This document shows, in pieces, positions 36,788 to 45,128 of a stretch of DNA of 64,000 nt. Source of the stretch: Verrucomicrobiaceae bacterium. GTDB lineage: Bacteria; Verrucomicrobiota; Verrucomicrobiia; Verrucomicrobiales; Verrucomicrobiaceae. Both the position numbers and the translations under genes were made by a program. The DNA lies in contig CANIBP010000001.1 of the NCBI GenBank assembly GCA_947466075.1, positions 248,001-312,000 on the forward strand. The letters are read 5' to 3'. A model generated the notes under the pieces. It was not told the origin of the DNA and ran no database searches. It saw only the letters and a program-made list of their open reading frames with translations. Numbering within the stretch: position 1 is the first letter of the stretch; each line of letters starts with the position of its first letter.

Positions 36788-37473
36788 TGCCGATCGACAC
36801 CAGCGCCGCTGCCTTCATGGCAGGCATCGTCACCAGCATCCACTGCGTAGGCATGTGCGGGCCGCTGTCGTGTTCGTGGGCGGTTTCACGCGATGGCAGC
36901 TTCATGCGCAACACCGCGCTGTATCACACCGGACGCCTTACCGCATATGGCCTCGTCGGAGCCATCGCCGGAGCCATCGGCATCATGCCACTGAGCTTTT
37001 TCCAGCACGGCGCCGGCATCGTGCTGCCGTGGCTGCTCGTGCTCGCCTTCGCCATCGTCGGCATGGGTCTTGATGCGTGGCTGCCCAAGCCAAAATTTCT
37101 CTCCCGCGGCCTGCGCCGCATTCAAACCGCTGCCTTCAAACTCAATAGCAGCCTGCGCGCCACCATCCTCGGCCTCGCCACGCCGCTGCTGCCCTGCGGG
37201 CCACTCTACATGATGTTTGCCCTCGCCATGGCCAACGGCAGCGCTTCGCGCGGCGCTGAATTCGCCTTGTCCTTCGGTCTCGGCACGTTGCCGCTGCTGT
37301 TTCTCGCTCAAACACAACTCCACTGGCTCGGCGGTCGTCTCCAGCCCGCCACCATGCGCAAAGTCCAGCGCGGCCTCGCGCTCGTCACTGCGGTCATCCT
37401 CGCGTGGCGGCTGCGCGACACACTCGATTTCAACAGCGATGCCGTGCCGAGCTGCTGCCATGCCCTCAACTGA
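36784..37473 (+). CDS. Sulfite exporter TauE/SafE-like (COG2836) membrane protein
   Basis: This encodes 229 residues from ATG 36784 (MMPIDTSAAAFMAGIVTSIHCVGMCGPL). The CxGMCGP motif in helix 1 is typical of this family found in cco clusters, and later ATPLLPCGPLYMM has the matching Cys. It has about six membrane helices. These proteins are thought to act in copper or thiol handling for cbb3 oxidase assembly. A CC pair near the C-terminus (PSCCHALN) may also bind metal. Confidence 0.85.
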   Translation: MMPIDTSAAAFMAGIVTSIHCVGMCGPLSCSWAVSRDGSFMRNTALYHTGRLTAYGLVGAIAGAIGIMPLSFFQHGAGIVLPWLLVLAFAIVGMGLDAWLPKPKFLSRGLRRIQTAAFKLNSSLRATILGLATPLLPCGPLYMMFALAMANGSASRGAEFALSFGLGTLPLLFLAQTQLHWLGGRLQPATMRKVQRGLALVTAVILAWRLRDTLDFNSDAVPSCCHALN

Positions 37474-37481
37474 TTCTTGCC

Positions 37482-39833
37482 ATGTCCACCACCTGCCAGC
37501 ACTGCGGAACACCGGTTCCACCATCACGAAACGACGGCTTTTGCTGCGCAGGTTGCCGCTTTGTGCATGACATGCTGAAGCAGGAGGGCTTCGAGCACTT
37601 CTACGATCTCAAATCGAATCAAAACCTCCCGCCCGTCTCGCCGCAGGCAATGCGTCAGCAGGATTACGGCTGGCTTGAGGCCAGCACCATTGCGGCTGAG
37701 GCCACACGTGAGAATGAATCCGTCGCCGCTGAGCTGACAGTGTCGGTGCAGGGCCTTTCGTGCATGGCGTGCATCTGGCTTATCGAACGCGTGTTTGCCA
37801 AACAAGGCGGCACGCAGATCGATGTGGACATCACGCGTGGTGAACTGTGCATGGCCTGGCAGCCTGGCACCTTCCAGCCAGTTGAGTTCGCACTCGAACT
37901 GCAACGCTTCGGCTATCTCCTCGGCGTCGCGCGTGCGGATGCCGGACAGGCCACTGACAACAACCTGGAGCGCCGCACTGGCGTCTGCGGTGCTTTTGCG
38001 ATGAATGCGATGGCGTTCTCACTGCCCGCCTACTTTGGCATGCCGGCCGATTTCCCCTTTGCGCGCTGGTTTGATCTCGTCGCTGCCGCTTCGGCCACGC
38101 TCGCGTTGTTTGTCGGCGGCAGTTACTTCGCCCAACGAGCGTGGCATGCCTTGCGCGCTGGTGTGCTGCACATCGACACGCCGATCACACTCGGCATCCT
38201 TGCCGCTTACATCGGCTCACTGATTGGCTGGGTCAGTGGTGCGCAGGGGCTCAAGTACTTCGACTTCGTGGCCATGTTCATCTTCCTGATGCTCGGTGGC
38301 CGCCTCGTTCAACAGATGGCCGTCGCGCGCAATCGCCGCCGTCTCTTGCGCGATCCCTCCATTCCCGATGCGGAGATGCTCGACTCACTTAAAGCAGGCG
38401 AATCCTTCGTCGTGAAGCCGGGACAGGCCGTTCCCGTCGCCGCGAAGCTCGACGATGCGCACGCCAGCATCAGCCTCGAATGGATCAATGGCGAAAGCGA
38501 CTCCTGCACCCGCACCAGCGGTCAGTTGGTGCCTTCCGGTGCTTTGAATGCTGGAACTCGCAGCCTCAACGCCACCGCGCTCGAATCCTGGCGCGACTCC
38601 ACGCTCTGCCAGTTGCTGGAAGCACGGCGCGGCAGTGACAATCGCGATCTGCGTCTCGAAAAACTCCTGCGCGGCTATCTCATCGTCGTCGTGCTCGCTG
38701 GCGTCATCGGTGCCTTCTGGTGGTGGCAGCACACCAGCGACTGGACCCGTGCCATGCAGGTCATGATCTCCGTCTTCGTCGTCTCCTGTCCCTGCGCTCT
38801 CGGCGTCGCCGCTCCGCTGGCTGATGACATCGCCGCGAGCCGCGCCGAGCGTCATGGCGTCTTTGTACGCACGCTTGGCCTCTGGAAAAAACTCACACGT
38901 CTGCGGCAGGTCGTGTTTGATAAGACAGGCACGCTCACCCTCGAAAACCCCGTGCTCATCAATCCTGACGCCCTCGAAGCTCTCGATGCCTCCGCACGTC
39001 AGGCCCTGCGTCATCTCACCAGCGGGAATCTCCATCCCGTGAGCCGCAGTTTGTTTGATGCGCTCGGCGGCACGGCAGAAAGCCCGCTCAATGCCGAAGT
39101 CATCGAAGAACCCGGTCACGGCCTGCATTTCAAAGAAGACGATGGCTCCGTGTGGTCGCTCTCGCGTCCTCAAGACCAGTCTGCCGACGCCATCTTCACT
39201 CGCGATGACCAGTTGATGGCCTCCTTCCGTTTCCGCGATGCCCTGCGTGCTGAATCACTCGCCCAAGTCGATGCGCTGCAAGCACGCGGCCTGCGCGTCA
39301 GCATCCTCAGTGGCGACCGCGAGCCCAAAGTCGCCGCCATCGCTGCGCAACTGCACCTCGCACGCGATCAATGGCAGCACAGCATGACGCCTGATCAAAA
39401 AGCCGCGTGGATTGCCAATCACGAACCACAGGCAACGCTCTACATCGGCGACGGCGCCAATGACAGCCTCGCTTTCGATGCGGCATTGTGCGCTGGCAGT
39501 CCCGTCACCGGTCGCAGCTTCCTGGAGCACAAGGCCGACTTCTATTTCCTCGGTCACAGCATGCGTTTCATGAGCAGCCTGCTCGACATCGCCGCCACAC
39601 ATCGCCGTGCCGTGCATGCCGTCTTCGCCTTCTCCGTCACCTACAACATCGTCACCGTCATCGTCGGCCTCATGGGCCACCTCAGCCCGCTGTGGGCGGC
39701 GATTCTCATGCCGCTCTCTTCTGTGGCCACGCTTTCACTCGTGGCGCTCATCTTCCGCACTCAGTCAGCCCGCAAGGCATCTCCTAGTGAACCCGTTATG
39801 CTGGCATGGTCCGAATTACCGCACTCCTCCTAG
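37482..39833 (+). CDS. ccoI: Copper-translocating P-type ATPase CcoI
   Basis: This encodes 783 residues from ATG 37482. An N-terminal Cys-rich metal domain (CQHCG, CCAGC) is followed by an HMA-like domain with GLSCMACIWL, then P1B helices. The ion motif is SCPCALG, the phosphorylation motif DKTGT, and the hinge GDGAND; the LHPVS box is present. In the actuator domain the usual TGES reads NGES. It moves Cu(I) to the periplasm for the CuB site of the oxidase. It closes the cco cluster; its last bases overlap the next gene. Confidence 0.93.
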   Translation: MSTTCQHCGTPVPPSRNDGFCCAGCRFVHDMLKQEGFEHFYDLKSNQNLPPVSPQAMRQQDYGWLEASTIAAEATRENESVAAELTVSVQGLSCMACIWLIERVFAKQGGTQIDVDITRGELCMAWQPGTFQPVEFALELQRFGYLLGVARADAGQATDNNLERRTGVCGAFAMNAMAFSLPAYFGMPADFPFARWFDLVAAASATLALFVGGSYFAQRAWHALRAGVLHIDTPITLGILAAYIGSLIGWVSGAQGLKYFDFVAMFIFLMLGGRLVQQMAVARNRRRLLRDPSIPDAEMLDSLKAGESFVVKPGQAVPVAAKLDDAHASISLEWINGESDSCTRTSGQLVPSGALNAGTRSLNATALESWRDSTLCQLLEARRGSDNRDLRLEKLLRGYLIVVVLAGVIGAFWWWQHTSDWTRAMQVMISVFVVSCPCALGVAAPLADDIAASRAERHGVFVRTLGLWKKLTRLRQVVFDKTGTLTLENPVLINPDALEALDASARQALRHLTSGNLHPVSRSLFDALGGTAESPLNAEVIEEPGHGLHFKEDDGSVWSLSRPQDQSADAIFTRDDQLMASFRFRDALRAESLAQVDALQARGLRVSILSGDREPKVAAIAAQLHLARDQWQHSMTPDQKAAWIANHEPQATLYIGDGANDSLAFDAALCAGSPVTGRSFLEHKADFYFLGHSMRFMSSLLDIAATHRRAVHAVFAFSVTYNIVTVIVGLMGHLSPLWAAILMPLSSVATLSLVALIFRTQSARKASPSEPVMLAWSELPHSS

Positions 39834-40513
39834 CCACCACCTCCATCCTCTGCGCCGACACGCAAACGCCTGCGTCCTACAGCGGCGATTTCGTCATCAA
39901 GGTCAACTACCGCTATCTCCAGTCGCTTCCTGAAGGCTACGAGGCAGACACAGCGAAGAAATGGCCGCTCGTCATCTTCCTGCACGGTTCCGGTGAGCGT
40001 GGCAGCGACCTCGAACTGATCAAAAAGCATGGTCCGCCCAAATTGATCGCCGCCGGTCAGAAGTTCCCCGCGGTCATCGCCAGTTTGCAGTGTGAGTCGG
40101 GCAACTTGTGGAATCCGCACGGCGTGAAAGCAGTGACGGATCATCTGGTCAAAACCCTGCGCGTCGATCCGGCTCGCGTTTATCTCACCGGCATCAGCAT
40201 GGGCGGCTTCGGCACCTGGGAGACCGCGTTTGAGTATCCCGACACCTACGCGGCCATCGCACCGATCTGCGGCGGTGCCGGTGTGCGCTGGGTCACGGCA
40301 GAACGCCTCAAGCATCTGCCCTGCTGGATTTTCCACGGCGACAAAGACGGCGCTGTCCCCGTCGAAAACAGCCACAAGATCCACGATGCCCTCAAGAAGA
40401 TCGGCGCTCCGGTCAAACTCACCATCTATCCCGGCGTCGGTCACGATTCGTGGACGCAGACGTATGCCAATCCCGAATTCTGGGCCTGGCTCTTCGAGCA
40501 GAAGCGCTCATGA
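39806..40513 (+). CDS. Secreted prolyl-oligopeptidase-like esterase/hydrolase
   Basis: This 235-residue protein starts MVRITALLLATTSILCADTQ, a signal peptide. It is an alpha/beta hydrolase with oxyanion region FLHGSGERGSD, nucleophile GISMGGFG, acid FHGDKDGAVP and His in YPGVGHDSW. Such small exported hydrolases often act as feruloyl or phospholipase/carboxylesterases in polysaccharide users; the substrate is unknown. It overlaps the ccoI end by 28 bases. Confidence 0.85.
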   Translation: MVRITALLLATTSILCADTQTPASYSGDFVIKVNYRYLQSLPEGYEADTAKKWPLVIFLHGSGERGSDLELIKKHGPPKLIAAGQKFPAVIASLQCESGNLWNPHGVKAVTDHLVKTLRVDPARVYLTGISMGGFGTWETAFEYPDTYAAIAPICGGAGVRWVTAERLKHLPCWIFHGDKDGAVPVENSHKIHDALKKIGAPVKLTIYPGVGHDSWTQTYANPEFWAWLFEQKRS

Positions 40514-40583
40514 ACGCACAAATAGGAAGGTAATATTGACACGAGCGTGGCATAAACAAACTAGTCGTTTGACGCACTCACCC

Positions 40584-40892
40584 ATGAAACGCCTTTTCAA
40601 TCGATCCATGATCATCGGACTCATCCTCACACTGGGAGGATATTTGCTGGCATACCATGTAGGGCCCGGCTTGGCTGATTCGGTGGAGGCACCAAGCTCA
40701 CAGACGGACAATCTCCTCTTCGCGCTGCCACTGTTTCTGGCCAAACTACTCTTTGGGCCAGTGATGGTGATGATTGTCGGAGCGCTCAGCGCTTTCATCG
40801 GCGGCATTTACCTCCTCATCGGCCTGTTCCGGGCCATCTGGCCGAAAAAGCAGGCCGCACCGCCGCCGCTGCCTGAGAATGCGGCCCCGTAA
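40584..40892 (+). CDS. Small two-helix membrane protein
   Basis: This encodes 102 residues from ATG 40584 (MKRLFNRSMIIGLILTLGGYLLAYHVG). Two hydrophobic helices (about 8-27 and 53-86) flank a short periplasmic segment. The C-terminal tail KKQAAPPPLPENAAP is Pro/Ala-rich. No family is recognised. A TTGACA lies at 40546-40551, but a good -10 partner is not clear. Confidence 0.6.
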   Translation: MKRLFNRSMIIGLILTLGGYLLAYHVGPGLADSVEAPSSQTDNLLFALPLFLAKLLFGPVMVMIVGALSAFIGGIYLLIGLFRAIWPKKQAAPPPLPENAAP

Positions 40893-40949
40893 CACAGAAG
40901 CGGTAACTTAAACGGAGAGCCGGGCAGGCTGGGTCGCGTATTCAAAGTC

Positions 40950-43124
40950 ATGCGCACACTCCTCGCTCTCTTCCTCACCGCTTCATTGCAGGCGCAGATT
41001 CTTCCGGGCACGAAGCCGCTGGAACCAAATCCCGATTTTTCGGCCACGATGGTCGCGGGCGTCGATAAGTTCGCGTTGCGGCTCATTGATCAATCAAAAG
41101 CTAGCCGCAAACCCACACGCGAGAAGCTGAAAGCGATCATCGGTGTGGTGGACGAACGTCTGCCGATCAAGGCGCTCGAATTCGTCGGCGACACGGAATC
41201 ACCGGCGCTGCTCATGGAAACAGAACAGTGTCGTGTCTTCCGCGTGCGCTGGCCCGTGCTCGAAGGCGTGCATGGCGAGGGCATTTATGTGCAGCCGAAG
41301 GCGAAGCCGCATGCGCGAGTGATTTACCTGCCTGATGCCGGCGGCACGCCGGAAAAGCTGGTGGATGAGTTTTTGCTCACCACCGGCTGCGAGATCGTCA
41401 TTCCAACGCTCGTGAGCCGCGATTCGGAGTTCAGCACGAATGACAAGTTCGGCGTGAAGACGAACATCCCGCATCGCGAGTGGATTTACCGCCAGTCGTA
41501 TGAGCTGGGCCGCCACATCATCGGTTACGAGGTGCAGAAGGCGCTCGCGTTGGTCGATTGGTTCAAGACGCAGCCGGAGCAGGTGCCACTGCTCATCGCC
41601 GGTGTCGGTGAAGGCGGCATGCTGGCGCTGCATGCGGCCGCCATCGACGAACGCATCGACAGTGTCTATTCCTCCGGCTACTTCGCGCCACGCGATGGCG
41701 TGTGGGCGGAGCCGATCTACCGCAACGTCTTTGGCCTGCTGCGAGATTTTGGCGATGCTGAAGTCGCCAGCCTCATCGCACCGCGTCCGCTGGCCTTGCA
41801 GCACTTGTTTTATCCGAAGCTCGCCGGCCCACCTGACGCGAAGCAGGGCGAGCGTGCCATCGCCGCGCCCGGCAAGCTCACCGCGACTGAATTGGAGAGC
41901 TTCAAGGCCGAGGTCGAGCGTGCGAAGCAACTCGCGCCCAGCAGCCACATCATGACCTGCACGATGGAGACGATGAACGACCAGATCATTCGCCACCTCT
42001 TTCCGCAGGCGACGGCGGACGCGGCGTTGAAGACACTAAAGGTCACGGGCGCCACCTTTGGCCTCAAACCGGATGCCACACGCCAGAAACGCACGGTGCG
42101 TGAGCTGGAGACCTTCACGCAACGCCTGCTCGTGAGCACGGAGATCGAACGTAACGAGCAGTTCTGGAAAAAGCTGCCGCTCAAGTCCGTCGAGGAGTTT
42201 GAGAAGCACACCGCCGCCGAGCGTGACCGTTTCTGGAACGAAGTCATCGGCCGCCTGCCTGATCCGAACCTGCCGATGAACGCCAAGAGCCGCTTCGTGC
42301 GCGAGACGGACAAGGTGCGCATTTATGAAGTGACCCTGGATGTGTGGGACGATGTGTTTGCCTGGGGCTGGCTGTGCCTGCCGAAGGATCTCAAGGAAGG
42401 CGAGAAACGTCCCGTCGTCGTATGCCAGCATGGGTTGGAAGGCATTCCCGAAGACACCATCACCACGGACGAGACAAACCGCGCCTTTGGAGCCTACAAG
42501 GCCTTCACGCTGCGTCTCGCGGAGCAGGGATTCGTCACCTTCGCACCGCACAATCCGTATCGAGGCATGCACTCCTTCCGCACGCTTCAGCGGAAGCTCA
42601 ATCCGCTCGGCCTCACGCTTTACAGCGTCATCAACGGCCAGCATCAGCGCATTCTCGAGTGGCTGAAGACGCAGAACTTCACACAGCCGGACAAGATCGC
42701 CTTCTACGGCCTCAGCTACGGCGGCAAGTCCGCCATGCGCACGCCTGCGGTGCTCAAGGATTACTGTCTGAGCATTTGCAGCGGCGATTTCAACGAATGG
42801 GTGCGCAAGTGCGTGAGCACCGACATGCCGATGAGCTACGTCGCCACTGGCGAGTATGAAATCTGGGAATGGAACATGGGCCGCACCTTCAACTACGCCG
42901 AAATGGCCGCGCTGATCGCCCCACGGCCCTTCATGGTCGAGCGCGGTCATAATGACGGCGTCGGCAGCGACGAATGGGTGAACTACGAATTCGCCAAAGT
43001 CCGCCGCCTCTACAACAAGCTCCTCATCGGCGACCGCACCACCATCGAGCACTTCGACGGGCCGCACACGATCCATGGTGTGGGCACGTTTGAGTTCTTG
43101 AAGGAGAAGCTGAGGTGGAAGTGA
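40950..43124 (+). CDS. Secreted tandem alpha/beta-hydrolase, first domain degenerate
   Basis: This 724-residue protein starts MRTLLALFLTASLQAQILPG, a signal peptide. Two alpha/beta-hydrolase domains follow. In the first (about 95-345) the nucleophile elbow reads AGVGEGGM, with Glu where Ser should be. In the second (about 450-720) it reads YGLSYGGKS, with acid in RGHNDGVGSDE and His in GPHTIHG. The second is related to the acetyl-xylan-esterase/dienelactone hydrolase-like proteins common in Verrucomicrobiota and Planctomycetota. It is probably periplasmic; the substrate is unknown. Confidence 0.82.
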   Translation: MRTLLALFLTASLQAQILPGTKPLEPNPDFSATMVAGVDKFALRLIDQSKASRKPTREKLKAIIGVVDERLPIKALEFVGDTESPALLMETEQCRVFRVRWPVLEGVHGEGIYVQPKAKPHARVIYLPDAGGTPEKLVDEFLLTTGCEIVIPTLVSRDSEFSTNDKFGVKTNIPHREWIYRQSYELGRHIIGYEVQKALALVDWFKTQPEQVPLLIAGVGEGGMLALHAAAIDERIDSVYSSGYFAPRDGVWAEPIYRNVFGLLRDFGDAEVASLIAPRPLALQHLFYPKLAGPPDAKQGERAIAAPGKLTATELESFKAEVERAKQLAPSSHIMTCTMETMNDQIIRHLFPQATADAALKTLKVTGATFGLKPDATRQKRTVRELETFTQRLLVSTEIERNEQFWKKLPLKSVEEFEKHTAAERDRFWNEVIGRLPDPNLPMNAKSRFVRETDKVRIYEVTLDVWDDVFAWGWLCLPKDLKEGEKRPVVVCQHGLEGIPEDTITTDETNRAFGAYKAFTLRLAEQGFVTFAPHNPYRGMHSFRTLQRKLNPLGLTLYSVINGQHQRILEWLKTQNFTQPDKIAFYGLSYGGKSAMRTPAVLKDYCLSICSGDFNEWVRKCVSTDMPMSYVATGEYEIWEWNMGRTFNYAEMAALIAPRPFMVERGHNDGVGSDEWVNYEFAKVRRLYNKLLIGDRTTIEHFDGPHTIHGVGTFEFLKEKLRWK

Positions 43125-43127
43125 AGA

Positions 43128-43945
43128 TCACAACGCCGCGAGAATCTTCTTCAACAGGATGCCCGTCGGCTGCACTGGAATCACATCGACGGGAAAGAGC
43201 GCATCCTCCCAGATAAGGATGTTGGCAGGCTTGGCATCGAAGACGGCGATGTTCTCCTCGCGGTGATACCATGCCATCGATGGGCCAACGGAATGGCTGA
43301 GGTGGAGCTTTTGATAGCCGCGCTGCTGAAACCAATGCTCAATGAGGCGCAGCGGACGTTTGGGGCTGTCGTCACGAGTTTCTTCAGTGAGGGGCCTGCC
43401 AGGAATGAATTGCTGGCTCGTGACAGTGGTGAACTGCCCGTGAAGGCGGGTGAAGCCCTCCAGCCGGTAGCTGAGTTCTGGAAAGAGACACCCCATGAGC
43501 AGCAACCGGGTGAAGTATTGCAACGGAGTGCCTGGACTGATGTGAAGGATGGGATGCGCCTGCGGATAGAAACCGCCGCCGTCTTTGGTGACACGCATGA
43601 TGCGCTGCGGATACGCATCGCCCACGAGCTTGAAATCGTGCTCCTGTCCACCGGTTCGAAAATCACGGCATCCATCGGGATCGAGCCAAAGCCCCCTCTC
43701 TCGCGCAAAGACCTCAATGACAGCTATCTCGTTGGCACACTGAGTGGGAACCTCGGCGACTGACCAAGATTCCGTCGAATCGAGGCATAAGCTGCTTCGA
43801 AGGAAAGCCGCGGCATTCTGGAGATGACTATCTGCGCGTCCTCTTGCGTCATCCACGGCGTCACGGGCCGGGAGTGGGCCTCGGTCGCTTGATAAGTCGC
43901 CGGAGTCTCCTGGAGGCATGCGGTGGATGTGACTGGATCGTTCAC
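43128..43945 (-). pseudogene. Polyvalent-type protein kinase gene, broken by a frameshift
   Basis: Two overlapping frames together make one protein. The N-terminal frame starts at ATG 43945 (MNDPVTSTACLQETPATYQA), has RMPRLSFEAAYASIRRNLGQ, and stops at 43724. The second frame, with no start codon of its own near the junction, continues FARERGLWLDPDGCRDF and ends with the kinase-like AVFDAKPANILIW near 43200. One extra base near 43735-43745 would join them as FPLSVP-NEIAVIEVFARERG. The C-terminal half resembles the putative polyvalent protein kinases. A sequencing error is possible. Confidence 0.6.
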
Positions 43946-44056
43946 AGGTGGAAGCTACCCGCGTGGCCGCTGGTGGCAAGCACGGTCTCACGGTCGAGAG
44001 ACCATTGCATTCCCCGCATCGCCCGCTACGATCGGGACGTAAACCCAACGCGCATT

Positions 44057-44413
44057 ATGCAAACACCCAAAATCACTGCTTACCTGAAAACCTACTGTGG
44101 CTGGAGCGAAGGCATCCGTGCCATCTTCCGCAAATACGATCTCGCCTACGAGGAGAAGGACATCATTAAGAATCCCGCCTTCCGCTGGGAGATGGAACAA
44201 AAGAGCGGCCAGCCGCTGTCCCCCTGCGTCGAAGTTAACGGCACCATGCTGGCCGACATCAGCGGAGAAGAAGTCGAGCGCTGGATGACCGACAACGGCC
44301 TGCTCAATCTCAGCGATGCTCCTGCTGACGCCCCAACAAATTCCGCCTGCACAGATGCCCAGCACGCCGCGATGGCGGCAGGACAAGTCGGCACCTTGAA
44401 GTTTGTTGGCTGA
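44057..44413 (+). CDS. Glutaredoxin-like protein with CGWS motif
   Basis: This 118-residue protein starts MQTPKITAYLKTYCGWSEGI. The glutaredoxin active site CPYC is here CGWS, so only one cysteine is present. The cis-proline region SPCVEVNG and the GSH-side motif LADISGEEVERWM follow. A C-terminal extension of about 35 residues contains a second Cys (NSACTDAQHAAMAAGQ). Single-Cys glutaredoxins bind Fe-S clusters or reduce mixed disulphides. It is cytosolic and next to the DUF2959 gene. Confidence 0.75.
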   Translation: MQTPKITAYLKTYCGWSEGIRAIFRKYDLAYEEKDIIKNPAFRWEMEQKSGQPLSPCVEVNGTMLADISGEEVERWMTDNGLLNLSDAPADAPTNSACTDAQHAAMAAGQVGTLKFVG

Positions 44414-44437
44414 TTCCGATGAAAACCCGTTTCTTCC

Positions 44438-45049
44438 TTGCCACGCTGGCATTGTCTCTCTGCTTGCAGTTCGATCTACTACTCCGCCTGGGAGAAGCTG
44501 GGCTACGAGAAACGTGATCTGCTCAAGAGTGCGGTCAAAGCCGCGCGTGGTGAGCAGAAGCAGGCGGGCAAGGAGTTTCAGGATGCGCTGACACAGCTCA
44601 AAAAGCTGACCGGTTATCAAGGTGGCAATCTCGAAAGCGCCTACAACCGCTTTAAAGGTGAATACGAGGATTGCGAGTCGCAAGCGACAGCGGTACGCAA
44701 CCAAATTCGCGAAGTGGACACCGTGGCGCGGGATCTGTTCCGTGAATGGGAAGGTGAAATCCGCGAGTATCAAAACCCATCGCTCGCCGCTGACAGCCGA
44801 CGCAAGCTGGCGGACACACGCAGCCGCTTCGAGCAGCTCTCAAGCTCACTCCATGCGGCTGAATCGACGATGGAACCCGTCTTGCGTCAGTTCCGTGATC
44901 AAGTCCTCTACTTAAAGCACAACCTCAACGCTGCAGCCATCGGTTCGCTGCGTGGACAGGCCGACAACATCCAAGGCGAAATCCAACGTCTGCTGGAACA
45001 GATGAATCGTTCCATCGCCGAGGCGGATCGTTTCATTCAGGCGCTTTGA
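44438..45049 (+). CDS. DUF2959 protein, signal-peptide frame broken
   Basis: The 203-residue frame has the DUF2959 start SSIYYSAWEKLGYEKRDLL and then long coiled-coil helices (RNQIREVDTVARDLFREWE, IQGEIQRLLEQMNRSIAEA). The expected lipoprotein leader, MKTRFFLATLAL, is encoded from ATG 44419 in another frame. It would join to LSACSSIYYS if one base near 44452-44458 were removed. As written, only ATG 44438 leads into the domain and gives no signal peptide. It is either a frameshift mutation or a sequence error. The function is unknown; a periplasmic coiled-coil is expected. Confidence 0.75.
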   Translation: MPRWHCLSACSSIYYSAWEKLGYEKRDLLKSAVKAARGEQKQAGKEFQDALTQLKKLTGYQGGNLESAYNRFKGEYEDCESQATAVRNQIREVDTVARDLFREWEGEIREYQNPSLAADSRRKLADTRSRFEQLSSSLHAAESTMEPVLRQFRDQVLYLKHNLNAAAIGSLRGQADNIQGEIQRLLEQMNRSIAEADRFIQAL

Positions 45050-45051
45050 CG

Positions 45052-45128
45052 AAGTACGACAGACACTCTTGTCTGTCGACTCCCTGCGCTTACGCCTCGC
45101 CCAACAGACAAGAGTGTCTGTTGTACTT
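45052..45128. repeat. Nested palindromic repeat (BIME/REP-like)
   Basis: Two 25-base arms (45054-45078 and 45102-45126) are inverted repeats differing at two positions and are separated by 23 bases. Each arm is itself a small palindrome around ACAGAC...GTCTGT. It could form one large cruciform or two hairpins. It lies between the DUF2959 and ddl stop codons, with no T run. No second copy was noticed in the window. Confidence 0.75.

Noticed and set aside
45052..45128. Considered as a CRISPR repeat or terminator
   Set aside because: There are only two arms in inverted orientation, no regular spacers, no cas genes and no T run.
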